Below, piece by piece: positions 1 through 7,172 of a stretch of 11,551 nt of DNA. Location: contig CAKZVN010000370.1 of NCBI GenBank assembly GCA_937922105.1, positions 1 through 11,551 of the forward strand, in the 5' to 3' direction. The notes beneath the pieces were generated by a model. It worked only from the letters and a program-made list of their open reading frames with translations, did not search any database and was not told where the DNA came from. This DNA comes from an uncultured Litorilinea sp. (GTDB lineage: Bacteria > Chloroflexota > Anaerolineae > Caldilineales > Caldilineaceae). The translations under genes and the position numbers were made by a program. Numbering within the stretch: position 1 is the first letter of the stretch; every line of letters starts with the position of its first letter.

Positions 1-900
1 CTCAGCACCATCATTGCTGCGGAGGTCATGAACATCGTCCGCCCGGAATACTCGCCGGAAGCCATGCAGCGGCTCTACAACCTGACCCCGTTTGTGGTGC
101 TGGGCGCGATGGCGCTGGGGCTAATCCGCATGGAGAAACGGCTCAAGGGCACCGAGTTGAAGGCGTCCATCGCCAAGGCGCGTGCCGCCGTGCCGGAGGG
201 CAATCCCTTCAGCGTAGCTTTCGGTGTCTTGCGCGCCAATCGCCAAGCGCGCGGCTTCTTCTTCTTTGTGGCGCTCTCCATCTTCTCCATCTTCCTGCAA
301 GATAACATCCTGGAGGTCTTCGGCGCCGAGGTCTTCGGCATGAGCGTCGCCGAAACGACCGAGTTCCAACCCACCTGGGGCCGCGGCATGTTGATCGGCA
401 TGTTGATCATGGGCGCGCTGGGCATGTTCCTGCCCATCACCAAAAAGCGCATCGCCCAGATCGGCTGTTACGGCACGGCTGTCGGCATGAGCATCTTGGC
501 CTTCGCCGCGGTCACCCACACCGAGGAGTTGGTGCACCCGGCGCTGCTTTTCATGGGCTTGTTCACCGGCTTCTTCAACGTGGGCGCGCTTGCCATGATG
601 ATGGAGATGACCATCGAGGGCGCGGTGGGCATGTATATGGGGCTGTGGGGCGTTGCCCAGGCCCTGGGCAGTTTCACAGCGTCCACCACCAGCGGCGCGC
701 TGCACACGTCGCTCATTGGGTCGGGCTTGCTGGAGCCGGGCCTGGCTTATATGGGCATCTTTGCGCTGGAAGCCGTCGGAATGCTGACGACGGCCTATAT
801 CCTGAGCCATCTCAGCACCCAGCGCTTCCGTGAGGTACACGGGAGCCGCCTGACCCGCCACGACTTGGAGCAGGCGTTGGAGGCCGGCGCGCTGGCATAG
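1..900 (+). CDS. pucC: PucC/BCD-family MFS transporter, 3' part (copy 1)
   Basis: The reading frame is open from the first base, so the gene begins upstream of the window; 299 residues are present, ending in TAG. It belongs to the PucC/LhaA/BCD branch of the major facilitator superfamily, integral membrane proteins linked to (bacterio)chlorophyll delivery and assembly of light-harvesting complexes. The visible part is mostly hydrophobic helices. The clearest family signature is the late Gly-rich segment GMYMGLWGVAQALGSF, which matches the equivalent GLFLGVWGIVQAMGQGF in the second copy at 2928-4385. The charged segment after the first visible helix (RMEKRLKG) is probably a cytoplasmic loop. 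A methyltransferase gene follows after 8 nt, so the two are probably co-transcribed. Family assignment is secure; which complex it serves (antenna, reaction centre) cannot be told from sequence. Confidence 0.9.
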   Translation, partial: LSTIIAAEVMNIVRPEYSPEAMQRLYNLTPFVVLGAMALGLIRMEKRLKGTELKASIAKARAAVPEGNPFSVAFGVLRANRQARGFFFFVALSIFSIFLQDNILEVFGAEVFGMSVAETTEFQPTWGRGMLIGMLIMGALGMFLPITKKRIAQIGCYGTAVGMSILAFAAVTHTEELVHPALLFMGLFTGFFNVGALAMMMEMTIEGAVGMYMGLWGVAQALGSFTASTTSGALHTSLIGSGLLEPGLAYMGIFALEAVGMLTTAYILSHLSTQRFREVHGSRLTRHDLEQALEAGALA

Positions 901-908
901 GCAGCATC

Positions 909-1811
909 ATGGCGACCAATCCTTTCAACTTTGCTCGCGTCGCCAAAATCTACAGCGCCCAGCGCGCCCACCCGCGAGCAGTGGCCCAGGCCATCGGCCG
1001 GGCCATTGCCGATCAAGCGGGACCGGGCGCGCGGGTCGTAGAGATTGGCGTAGGAACCGGACTCATCGCCTGGACGGTAGCGGAGGCGGGTTGCCGGGTG
1101 GTGGGGCTGGACATTTCGCGGCCCATGCTGGACGAAGTACCTGGCACGCGCCCGCCCGACCTGCCGCCCACTTTTCCGGCTACCCTCCCCTTGACGGAAG
1201 CCGACATGCACCACCTGCCCTTTGCCGACGAGTGTGCCGACGCCGTTCTCATGGTGCGCGTGCTGCATTTGGCCCACGACTGGCGCCAGGTCCTGGATGA
1301 AGTGACGCGCGTGCTGCGACCGGGCGGCTGCTTCATCATCGGCAACAACTGGTGGGCACCCGATTCGGTGACGGGCCGGCTGCGCCACGAGATGCGCATG
1401 GCGGTACTGGAGGCCGACCCGACCATGCAACCGCCTGCCGCGGGCGCGGCGGTCGCCCAGTACTTGGCCCAGCACGGGGCAACCGGCTACCACGAGTTGG
1501 TCGCTGCCGAATGGACCGAGACCGTCGTCCCCGCCGAAATGCTAGCCGGCATGGCGACCCGCGCCGACAGCGAAAGCTGGGTGCTCAGCGACGAATTGCT
1601 GGAGCCGGTTATGGAGCGGCTCTATCGCAAGTCTGCCGCGTGGTGGCCCGATCTGAATGCGCCCCAGCCGGTGTTGCGCCGTTTTACGCTCCAAGTCACG
1701 CGCGGCCATTGGAGAGCAGACTCCTCACCCCGCGCCGGTGCGATCCTGGGTTCGACAAAGCCTGTGCAAGTCGCCCACTCACGCGCGCCGGACGGTCAAC
1801 CACCCGGCTAG
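909..1811 (+). CDS. Class I SAM-dependent methyltransferase
   Basis: A 300-residue protein with a Rossmann-type SAM-binding fold. Motif I is VVEIGVGTG (residues about 43-51), the acidic end of strand 2 is GLDIS (66-70), followed by the motif LPFADECADAVLMVRVLH and a post-motif segment VLRPGGCFIIG, all typical of the methyltransferase type 11 (UbiE/BioC-like) group. The substrate is not identifiable. It does not look like a full match to BchM (Mg-protoporphyrin methyltransferase) or BchU, so no pigment role is claimed, though its location behind pucC makes one possible. The start ATG lies 8 nt after the pucC stop; the Shine-Dalgarno is weak (AGGCAG), consistent with translation coupled to pucC. 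The conserved fold seems to end near RRFTLQV (about residue 265); the last 35 or so residues are Pro/Ser/Arg-rich and look like unselected sequence. Confidence 0.88.
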   Translation: MATNPFNFARVAKIYSAQRAHPRAVAQAIGRAIADQAGPGARVVEIGVGTGLIAWTVAEAGCRVVGLDISRPMLDEVPGTRPPDLPPTFPATLPLTEADMHHLPFADECADAVLMVRVLHLAHDWRQVLDEVTRVLRPGGCFIIGNNWWAPDSVTGRLRHEMRMAVLEADPTMQPPAAGAAVAQYLAQHGATGYHELVAAEWTETVVPAEMLAGMATRADSESWVLSDELLEPVMERLYRKSAAWWPDLNAPQPVLRRFTLQVTRGHWRADSSPRAGAILGSTKPVQVAHSRAPDGQPPG

Positions 1812-1832
1812 CCCAGGGCTTTCGTTCTGGGC
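1811..1832 (+). terminator. Weak hairpin directly after the methyltransferase stop
   Basis: The 6-bp inverted repeat GCCCAG / CTGGGC, with a 10-nt loop, starts on the last base of the methyltransferase stop codon. It is followed by CGGTTCTTCCC, which is only mildly T-rich. It could be a weak intrinsic terminator for the plus-strand unit. The stem is short and there is no proper U-tract, so this is tentative. Confidence 0.3.
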
Positions 1833-2042
1833 GGTTCTTCCCATCAACTCCGCACACGCGACGACCGGGCCGGCTGCACCTTCTGTGCAACACAGCCCGG
1901 TCATCGCAACCCACTGACCAACCGACTTCTGAGAACGGCTTCCACGAGACCGCGGCCCACTCCATTGCCCGCTTTCACGCTCGCCCGTGTGACGTTGGGC
2001 AACCGAAATCGGGACCGCGTGCGCGCTGGCGCGGGGAGTTGG
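1812..2042. other. Convergent intergenic region
   Basis: This 231-bp gap lies between the ends of the plus-strand methyltransferase and the minus-strand orf41. No reading frame with a credible start, ribosome site or protein-like composition was seen on either strand. It holds the two hairpins annotated separately (1811-1832 and 1858-1907) and is best read as the transcription-termination zone between two converging units. Confidence 0.7.
1858..1907. terminator. Long two-part hairpin between convergent units (possible bidirectional terminator)
   Basis: The left arm 1858-1870 (GCGACGACCGGGC) pairs with the right arm 1895-1907 (GCCCGGTCATCGC) over 12 of 13 positions. Inside the loop a second perfect 5-bp stem, TGCAC / GTGCA, closes on CTTCT (1875-1889). 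The structure is symmetric, so it would form in RNA from either strand, as expected of a terminator shared by the converging plus- and minus-strand units. Neither side has a U-tract, so an intrinsic terminator in the strict sense is not shown; it may instead block 3' exonucleases or work with Rho. Confidence 0.5.
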
Positions 2043-2168
2043 TTATTCCTGTTGCTTGTCGGCGTTCACCCAAGTATGCCAAATATGCCAGGTGACCGGG
2101 ATAAACGCGGCCAACACCAGGCCGAAGGTAATCAGGAACATGGGGTCCAGCAGCGTACTCCAATCCAT
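2043..2168 (-). CDS. 41-residue single-span membrane peptide (orf41)
   Basis: A short reading frame, ATG at 2168 to TAA at 2043. It is supported by a strong Shine-Dalgarno (AAGGAG, 8 nt upstream of the ATG) and by protein-like composition: an N-terminal MDWSTLLDP, one hydrophobic span (about residues 10-26), an aromatic Trp/His cluster at the membrane boundary (W27, H28, W30, H31, W33) and a polar C-terminus ending in KQQE. I do not recognise the family. The architecture resembles small subunits of photosynthetic or respiratory membrane complexes. As in light-harvesting alpha polypeptides, an Asp-Pro pair (D8-P9) precedes a His (H28) by 20 residues, but the usual Ala four residues before the His is Pro here. 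It lies 95 nt downstream of the lipoprotein gene and is the last minus-strand gene before the convergent gap. That it is a real gene is likely; an antenna or reaction-centre role is speculation. Confidence 0.72.
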   Translation of the reverse strand: MDWSTLLDPMFLITFGLVLAAFIPVTWHIWHTWVNADKQQE

Positions 2169-2171
2169 CGT

Positions 2172-2204
2172 CTCATCTCCTTGCTACCAGGGGGAATTCC
2201 CCCT
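2172..2204 (-). promoter_or_regulatory. Ribosome site and perfect 16-bp palindrome upstream of orf41
   Basis: Reading the minus strand, a perfect 16-bp palindrome AGGGGGAATTCCCCCT (2189-2204) is followed by GGTAGC and then the Shine-Dalgarno AAGGAG of orf41. In RNA the palindrome would fold into a 6-bp, five-GC stem closed by AAUU, placed just ahead of the ribosome site. It could protect the 5' end of an orf41 transcript, as hairpins do upstream of small abundant photosynthetic peptides, or serve as a dimeric operator in DNA. No convincing -10/-35 pair was seen. Confidence 0.55.
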
Positions 2205-2237
2205 CCTTGCATCGGTTCCCTTGCGCCTGTGGCGGCA

Positions 2238-2258
2238 TCCGGGGGCGTCTTGCCCGGA
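2238..2258 (-). terminator. Short hairpin just after the lipoprotein gene
   Basis: The 6-bp GC-rich inverted repeat TCCGGG / CCCGGA, with a 9-nt loop, begins 5 nt beyond the lipoprotein stop codon on the minus strand. No U-tract follows it. It may be a weak terminator or an mRNA 3'-end stabiliser that separates the lipoprotein from orf41. Confidence 0.35.
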
Positions 2259-2263
2259 GCCGG

Positions 2264-2770
2264 CTAATTCGCCAACGTGATGCTGAAACTCGTCACCGCC
2301 GCACGCACCTGCTCCGCCAATGCGGCGTACTCCTCCCTGGGCAGCCCGGAATAGAAGGCATCCAGCGGCAACGAATAAATGAAATAGGTATCGCCGGTGA
2401 AGATCAGGTCCTGGTATTGACCGGGATAGCTGCCCACCTGCTCCCAGAACTGCCGCGCCGAGAGCGCCTGGACGGTAAAGATAGGCGCCGGACGGTCGGG
2501 TGACCGCATGTACACAAAGGTCGCAGTGTTGCCGTTGTTGCGCACAACAAAGCGGCTCACCCATTCCTCCGGAACCACCATAGAAAATTCATAGACCGGG
2601 CCGGTCTCCAAACCTTCGGCAAAGCGAAGCGGCCCGGTAACCTCCGTTTGGGTGACCGGCTCCTCCACAATCTGGAACGCGCCAAAGGCGCGCCCACAGC
2701 CGGTGAGCAACCCCAGCATCAGGCCCAGTGCGATCACAACTCTTGCTGTCCGCTGCATCCGCGTACCCAT
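2264..2770 (-). CDS. Small lipoprotein of unknown function
   Basis: A 168-residue protein using the ATG at 2770, chosen because GGAGG lies 6 nt upstream; the tandem ATG at 2773 is an alternative and the ATG at 2788 has no ribosome site. The N-terminus is a lipoprotein signal: basic MGTRMQRTAR, a hydrophobic stretch, and the lipobox LLTGC with Cys25 as the predicted lipidated residue. The mature part is a compact domain without a motif I recognise, with several aromatic-rich strands (PAPIFTVQAL, TYFIYSLPL) and a helical C-terminus (YAALAEQVRAAVTSF). It would be anchored outside the cytoplasmic membrane. It follows pucC by 157 nt, after a hairpin, so it may be a separate unit or a poorly transcribed operon tail. 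A link to photosynthesis rests on location only. Confidence 0.82.
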   Translation of the reverse strand: MGTRMQRTARVVIALGLMLGLLTGCGRAFGAFQIVEEPVTQTEVTGPLRFAEGLETGPVYEFSMVVPEEWVSRFVVRNNGNTATFVYMRSPDRPAPIFTVQALSARQFWEQVGSYPGQYQDLIFTGDTYFIYSLPLDAFYSGLPREEYAALAEQVRAAVTSFSITLAN

Positions 2771-2881
2771 CATTGCCCTCCGTAGCATGGCGCCGGGAAT
2801 CGAAAGGATACATCCCCGAATTGGCCGGCGGGCGACTGTCCCAGTATGCGGCGTCGCCGCGCCGTTCTGCGTTGATTCCGG

Positions 2882-2914
2882 GCAACGCTGCGTCTCGCCG
2901 GCCCACAGCGTTGC
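2882..2914 (-). terminator. 9-bp hairpin downstream of pucC copy 2
   Basis: The perfect 9-bp inverted repeat GCAACGCTG / CAGCGTTGC, with a 15-nt loop, lies 13 nt past the TAA of pucC on the minus strand. There is no U-tract on the minus-strand side; on the plus strand the stem is followed by CACTTTTCCC. It is the most likely end, or 3'-stabilising structure, of the bch operon transcript and separates it from the lipoprotein gene. Confidence 0.45.
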
Positions 2915-2927
2915 ACTTTTCCCAAAC

Positions 2928-4385
2928 TTAAAAAGCCAGTTGGTCCGCCGGGATCTCCTCCAGCCCGGCCCAGGGCATGGTGAGTTCTTTGGTGCGAATG
3001 TGCTTAGCCAACCGTGTTGCCAGCGCCGTCAACGCCACCGCCAGCAACACCAGCGACCCGGCATAGACCACCACATAGCCCACCACCACATTGGCGCTCA
3101 GGTAGTAGGCGACATCACGCACCAAACCGCCGCCGATGGTGCCGAAGCCCTGCCCCATGGCTTGCACAATGCCCCACACGCCCAAAAACAACCCGGCATG
3201 GCTGACATCGGTGAGCGACATGACCAGGATCACACTGCCCACGATAAACAGCCCGCGGCCCAAACTGATCATGCCCACACCGACGCGGAAGGGTTCCAGC
3301 CACACCGCGGCCCCTGCCGCGCTGATCACGCCGAAGCCCAGCAGCCCCACCGCACAGCCCATGCCCATCACCCACACGGCACTCACCTTGCGCCAGAGCA
3401 GCCACGCGGCCAAGCCGACGCCCAGAATCATCGCCACGCCCCAGATCACCGTCAGGCGCAAGGTAGCTGCCACGCTCATGCCCAGCACCTGCCCGCCATA
3501 GGGTTCCAGCAGCACGTCGTGGGTGGCAAAAGCCATGGTCGCGATGAAGATCACCGTGAAAAGCGCCTGCAAGGTGCGCTGCCCGCCGAGCAGCCGCAAC
3601 GACTGCCACAGACTCAGACGCACGCGCACCGTTTCCAAATCCGAATCAATCGTGCCGTTTTTACGCAGCCGCTCCTGTTGATAGAGCGCGATGAAGGTCA
3701 AAACCACAAAGAGGATGGCGCTGCCTTGCATCACCTCGATCAGGCGGCGATGGGAATAGTCCACCAGCAAGCCGCTGACAATGATCGCGCTGACGATGGT
3801 CCCCAGGATTAACATGCCCCACAGCGCCGCCAACACCCGCCCGCGCGACTTGGGTGGGGTGATGTCGCTGACCAACGCCAGAAAGATGGTCTCGACGATG
3901 TTGACGCCGATGCCGTAGGCCCCGAAGATGAAAACACAGACCACCACCGAGGCCCAGAAGGGCAAGACACCCTCGCCGCTGAGCAAGATCAAGGCAAAGG
4001 GCGCACACGCCAAGCCGCCATAGGTCAACATCACCCCCAAGACCACATAGGGTGTGCGCCATTTGCCCTGGGCGCGCTTGAGGTCGGAGTGGTAGCCGAT
4101 CATGGCGCGCACTGGTGACACGAAATAGTGCAGCGCAATGAGAAAGCCCACGATCACCGCCGGGATACGCAGGTCGTCAATCAATACCCGGTTGAGCGTA
4201 CCGGTCACCGGCGCCAGGCTCAAGCCCAGTCCGAATTGCAGCAGCCCTAGGCGGAAAACCCGCAACGACTGCGCCAGCGCCGGGTGTCCCTCCAGCCAAG
4301 CGCCGATTGCCAAGAAGGCACGCGCCAAGAGCGGCAACCGGCGCGCAGCCACAGGTTGCGGCGCGACTACCGGCACGTTGCTCAT
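2928..4385 (-). CDS. pucC: PucC/BCD-family MFS transporter (copy 2)
   Basis: A complete 485-residue integral membrane protein of the PucC/LhaA/BCD family, with about twelve hydrophobic helices. Family traits are the early segment FRLGLLQFGLGLSLAPVTGTLNRV split over the first helix, the conserved first-loop region around GYHSDLKRAQGKWRTPYV, the mid-protein SDITPPKSRGRV loop and the late GLFLGVWGIVQAMGQGF. PucC-type proteins are thought to insert or hand over bacteriochlorophyll to antenna and reaction-centre apoproteins in the cytoplasmic membrane. The ATG overlaps the bchZ stop by ATGA, the sign of translational coupling, so pigment synthesis and pigment delivery are made together. A second copy sits at the left edge of the window on the other strand; the two are clearly different sequences, so this is not a recent duplication. 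Confidence 0.95.
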   Translation of the reverse strand: MSNVPVVAPQPVAARRLPLLARAFLAIGAWLEGHPALAQSLRVFRLGLLQFGLGLSLAPVTGTLNRVLIDDLRIPAVIVGFLIALHYFVSPVRAMIGYHSDLKRAQGKWRTPYVVLGVMLTYGGLACAPFALILLSGEGVLPFWASVVVCVFIFGAYGIGVNIVETIFLALVSDITPPKSRGRVLAALWGMLILGTIVSAIIVSGLLVDYSHRRLIEVMQGSAILFVVLTFIALYQQERLRKNGTIDSDLETVRVRLSLWQSLRLLGGQRTLQALFTVIFIATMAFATHDVLLEPYGGQVLGMSVAATLRLTVIWGVAMILGVGLAAWLLWRKVSAVWVMGMGCAVGLLGFGVISAAGAAVWLEPFRVGVGMISLGRGLFIVGSVILVMSLTDVSHAGLFLGVWGIVQAMGQGFGTIGGGLVRDVAYYLSANVVVGYVVVYAGSLVLLAVALTALATRLAKHIRTKELTMPWAGLEEIPADQLAF

Positions 4386-5860
4386 CGTCGTTCTCCTTGT
4401 CGCCCGGCCAGCACCGCCTCCACCACCTCAGGGGTGACTTCGCTCAGGTGCTGGGTATGGGCGTAGGTCTCCGCAGCCATCTGTAACTCTTGACTGACGG
4501 AGATGCGCGTCAAGAAATGTAGCTTGCTCAGCGCGGCGTCCAGTTGGGCTTTGGCGGCGGGCTGCCAGGGCAGGCTCGGCTTGGCAGCCACAGGCGGACC
4601 GCCTGCCGGTCGCCCATAGGCCGTATCCAACGGCAACACGTTGAAGAGCGTCTCGAAGAGACGGTTGACGATCTCTTGGACCACGTAGACCGTGCCGGCA
4701 TAGCCCATGAAGGGCGTCCCCAACGCGCGACGCACGATAGGACCTGGGAAGGCTGCCGGGATGAAGTTGGTCATCTTGTTGCCCGCCTCGCTCAGGTAAA
4801 TCTTCTCGTTGATGGAACCAAACAAGAACGACGGCGCACCGGCGTGGATCGCCTTCCGCAGCGCGATGTTGTCCATGTCGCCGGGGCGCAGGGGGCGCGC
4901 GGCGGTCAGCGTCACCGGCATCCCCATCTCATCGCCCAAAAAGGCGCGCAGCCCATCCACATACGTCCCGGTGGCGACGATGCCCACGGTGGTGGTAGAG
5001 TACCAATCGCCCTGCGGTCCCTTCCACATGTCCCAGATGGGCTTGAGCGTTGTCGCCTTCTCGCGCTTGATAAAGCGTTCGGCCTGGTCGGTGGTGCCCA
5101 GCATCTGCGCCAACTGGCGGATGAAGTCAGTGGTGGCGCGTAACCCCATGGGCGCATACAACCACGGACGCTCCAACGCATTCGCTAACGTATGCCCGAA
5201 CTCCTTGTACATCACCACATTCACTTGCGCTTTGGGCAGGCGTGCGATGTCGGCAACGGTGGCTTCATAGGGGAAGACGACGTTGATGCGCCCCCCTGCC
5301 CCCTCGACCAGCCGGCGAATCTCGTGCAGGTCCGCCGGGGCGTTGAAGCAGCCATAGGTCGGCCCTATGATGTTAACCAATCCCGGTTCCAGCGCAGTCG
5401 TGGCAGAATTGCCGCCATAGTTCTCCCAAAGCCAGATCAGCGCGCGATCGCGACCGGTCCATTCGTCGTGGGTCAACGATTCGCTGTGGAAGAACTTGGC
5501 GTTGTAGCCCAGGCGGCCCATAAACTCTGAGAGGTCGGAGCCGATCATCTCGCTCTCGGCGGTAGAAACGACGATGAGCTGCTTGCCTTCCAGCTTGCCC
5601 GTTTCGTGCAGCCCCTTGTACACATTCTCCACCGCGGGCCACGTCCCGCTGCCCATGACCTCCGCCTCGCGGATAAACGAGGGGGTGATGTTCTCCAGGT
5701 TGGGAATGGCGTCGGTATAGTTGGAAACCGCGCTGGCGAGCAGGCTGTAGCAGCCCACCGGCGCGTCGGCAATCACGTGGATGTCGGGTAGGTTGCAGAC
5801 AGTCCAGACTGCGCCCCAATAGCCGCTAGTCTCCGGGATGTCACGAATCAGATTAGGCAT
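4382..5860 (-). CDS. bchZ: Chlorophyllide a reductase subunit Z
   Basis: A 492-residue protein, one half of the catalytic YZ component of chlorophyllide a oxidoreductase. With electrons from BchX, YZ reduces the C7=C8 bond of ring B to make the bacteriochlorin. The N-terminus shows the BchZ pattern: SGYWGAV, then ADAPVGCYSLL with Cys37, which by homology is the single cluster ligand given by Z. The C-terminal 60 or so residues (from LPWQPAAKAQL to VTPEVVEAVL) match the protochlorophyllide-reductase-type C-terminal domain common to BchB/BchZ. The ATG at 5860 is chosen because the frame further upstream only shadows bchY; GGAG lies 8 nt before it, and bchY ends 4 nt upstream. It overlaps pucC by 4 nt at its 3' end. 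Length is normal for the family. Confidence 0.95.
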   Translation of the reverse strand: MPNLIRDIPETSGYWGAVWTVCNLPDIHVIADAPVGCYSLLASAVSNYTDAIPNLENITPSFIREAEVMGSGTWPAVENVYKGLHETGKLEGKQLIVVSTAESEMIGSDLSEFMGRLGYNAKFFHSESLTHDEWTGRDRALIWLWENYGGNSATTALEPGLVNIIGPTYGCFNAPADLHEIRRLVEGAGGRINVVFPYEATVADIARLPKAQVNVVMYKEFGHTLANALERPWLYAPMGLRATTDFIRQLAQMLGTTDQAERFIKREKATTLKPIWDMWKGPQGDWYSTTTVGIVATGTYVDGLRAFLGDEMGMPVTLTAARPLRPGDMDNIALRKAIHAGAPSFLFGSINEKIYLSEAGNKMTNFIPAAFPGPIVRRALGTPFMGYAGTVYVVQEIVNRLFETLFNVLPLDTAYGRPAGGPPVAAKPSLPWQPAAKAQLDAALSKLHFLTRISVSQELQMAAETYAHTQHLSEVTPEVVEAVLAGRQGERR

Positions 5861-5864
5861 GGGG

Positions 5865-7145
5865 CTACTCCGCAAAAAAGTCCAGCATCCACTGGGCGCG
5901 CGCGCCGCCGGCAATGGCGTTGCGGACAAAGCCCGCCGTCGCCGCCATGCCGCCACTGAGGAAGAAAGGCCGCGCAGCCAGTTGGTTGGTGAAATAGAGC
6001 GCCGGAATGCCACGGTCTTTGGCGATGTTACAGAAGGGGGTGGTCCCCAGCACAAAGTCCGGCTTGAAGGCGTCCAGCGCGGCAACGTCATGCTCCAGTG
6101 TCTTGCGATAGATGATATCGCGCACACCATGCCGGCGCAGCCACAACTCGTCGGGCAGGACCAGCGGGTCTTGACCGATGGAGGTGGAGACATAGGGCAC
6201 GTCGGCGCCGGCTTCGATCAGCAAGCGCGCATAGGCCAACTCCGTGCCCTCATAGCCGGTGACCAATACCGTTCCCTCAATGGGCTGGTGGTCGGCGACG
6301 GCTTGGGCCGCGGCGCGCTCCGCCTCGGCAATCTGGTTGACCAGCACCGGGTCCAGGTGCAACATCTCGCCCAGCGACTTGATCCAGGCATAGGTCCCGC
6401 TGATCCCCACCGGCGCGCCGCCCACCACCGGAATGCGCCACGAGCGGAACAAGGTGATGGTGCGGTTATAGAAGGGATGGAGCGGAGCTACCGCGCCGAC
6501 GCGACCGGCACGCCGCAGATCGCCCACATTGCGCCCCGGCAACACGATGGTCTGTTCCACCCCCATGCGCCGCAGCAAATGGTCAATCGCCAGCGGGTCG
6601 GCAGGGAAGACCTCGCCCAGGATGACCACGGTCTTGTCGGCGCGCGGGCCGTCCTGCTCGCCCAGACGGGCCAACACAGTAGAGAGAGCCACATCTTTGG
6701 TCTCCGGGTGCGAGTAGATGGCATAGGCCGGCACGCGCACCAGGACTACCTCCGCGTTGCCGACGCGCGTGGGGAGCATCTCCTCCGGCAGGCCCGCGGT
6801 TTCGGCGACACAGAGCGAGATGACCGGGATGAGTTCGCACCCCGGCTCTTGTGCCGCCATCTCGATGGCGGCGCGCGTGCCCTCCACCACGTCGCCCTGC
6901 ATCAACTCAGACGTACCCAGTTGGTGGGTAAGCAGCGACTTGCGCGAGCCGTAGAAGTGGGTGACAAAAGTCAGCCCATAGTTGCAGCCGATGTCGGTCG
7001 CCATGACCGGATGCGCGCCGTCAATGCGGGCCAACACGCGCAACGCTCCAAAGGCCGGACACATGGCTTGGGGGTGTAGGGCGCATGGCTTGGCAGCCGT
7101 CACCGGGCCGGTGAGTTCAATCTCCGGTAGTTCTATCGCAGTCAT
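5865..7145 (-). CDS. bchY: Chlorophyllide a reductase subunit Y
   Basis: A 426-residue protein, the partner of BchZ in the catalytic component of chlorophyllide a oxidoreductase. The segment CPAFGALRVL (Cys29), then DIGCNYGLTFVTHFYG (Cys54), then PVISLCVAE (Cys112) supplies the three cysteines expected from Y for the [4Fe-4S] cluster, the fourth coming from BchZ. It is somewhat shorter than proteobacterial BchY (about 490-500 residues, from memory), mostly through a short N-terminus. The ATG at 7145 has a good ribosome site (GAGGA). The gene is separated from orf84 by an 86-nt spacer carrying an 11-bp inverted repeat, and lies 4 nt ahead of bchZ. Confidence 0.94.
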   Translation of the reverse strand: MTAIELPEIELTGPVTAAKPCALHPQAMCPAFGALRVLARIDGAHPVMATDIGCNYGLTFVTHFYGSRKSLLTHQLGTSELMQGDVVEGTRAAIEMAAQEPGCELIPVISLCVAETAGLPEEMLPTRVGNAEVVLVRVPAYAIYSHPETKDVALSTVLARLGEQDGPRADKTVVILGEVFPADPLAIDHLLRRMGVEQTIVLPGRNVGDLRRAGRVGAVAPLHPFYNRTITLFRSWRIPVVGGAPVGISGTYAWIKSLGEMLHLDPVLVNQIAEAERAAAQAVADHQPIEGTVLVTGYEGTELAYARLLIEAGADVPYVSTSIGQDPLVLPDELWLRRHGVRDIIYRKTLEHDVAALDAFKPDFVLGTTPFCNIAKDRGIPALYFTNQLAARPFFLSGGMAATAGFVRNAIAGGARAQWMLDFFAE

Positions 7146-7172
7146 GGCATTCCTCGATCAGGCGTGACGGGA

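Noticed and set aside
2189..2204. Palindrome with an EcoRI site as a cloning or assembly junction
   Set aside because: Coding and ribosome-site context is continuous on both sides and there is no vector-like sequence, so a natural palindrome is the simpler reading.
2652..3812. Long plus-strand open frame (386 codons, His/Gln-rich)
   Set aside because: Shadow of pucC on the minus strand, which has clear homology. The His/Gln-rich composition is typical of an antisense frame of a GC-rich gene.
4382..4580. C-terminal protochlorophyllide-reductase-type domain of BchZ as a novel fusion
   Set aside because: This domain is a normal part of the BchB/BchZ families, so it is not unusual here.
4382..6193. 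A 603-residue form of BchZ with a long N-terminal extension
   Set aside because: The extra 111 residues lie antiparallel in frame terms to nothing but overlap bchY in another frame on the same strand and are Ser/Arg/Pro-rich shadow sequence. Homology begins at the ATG at 5860.
5838..7079. Long plus-strand open frame opposite bchY
   Set aside because: Antisense shadow of bchY with no recognisable domain and the His/Gln/Arg-rich composition of such frames.
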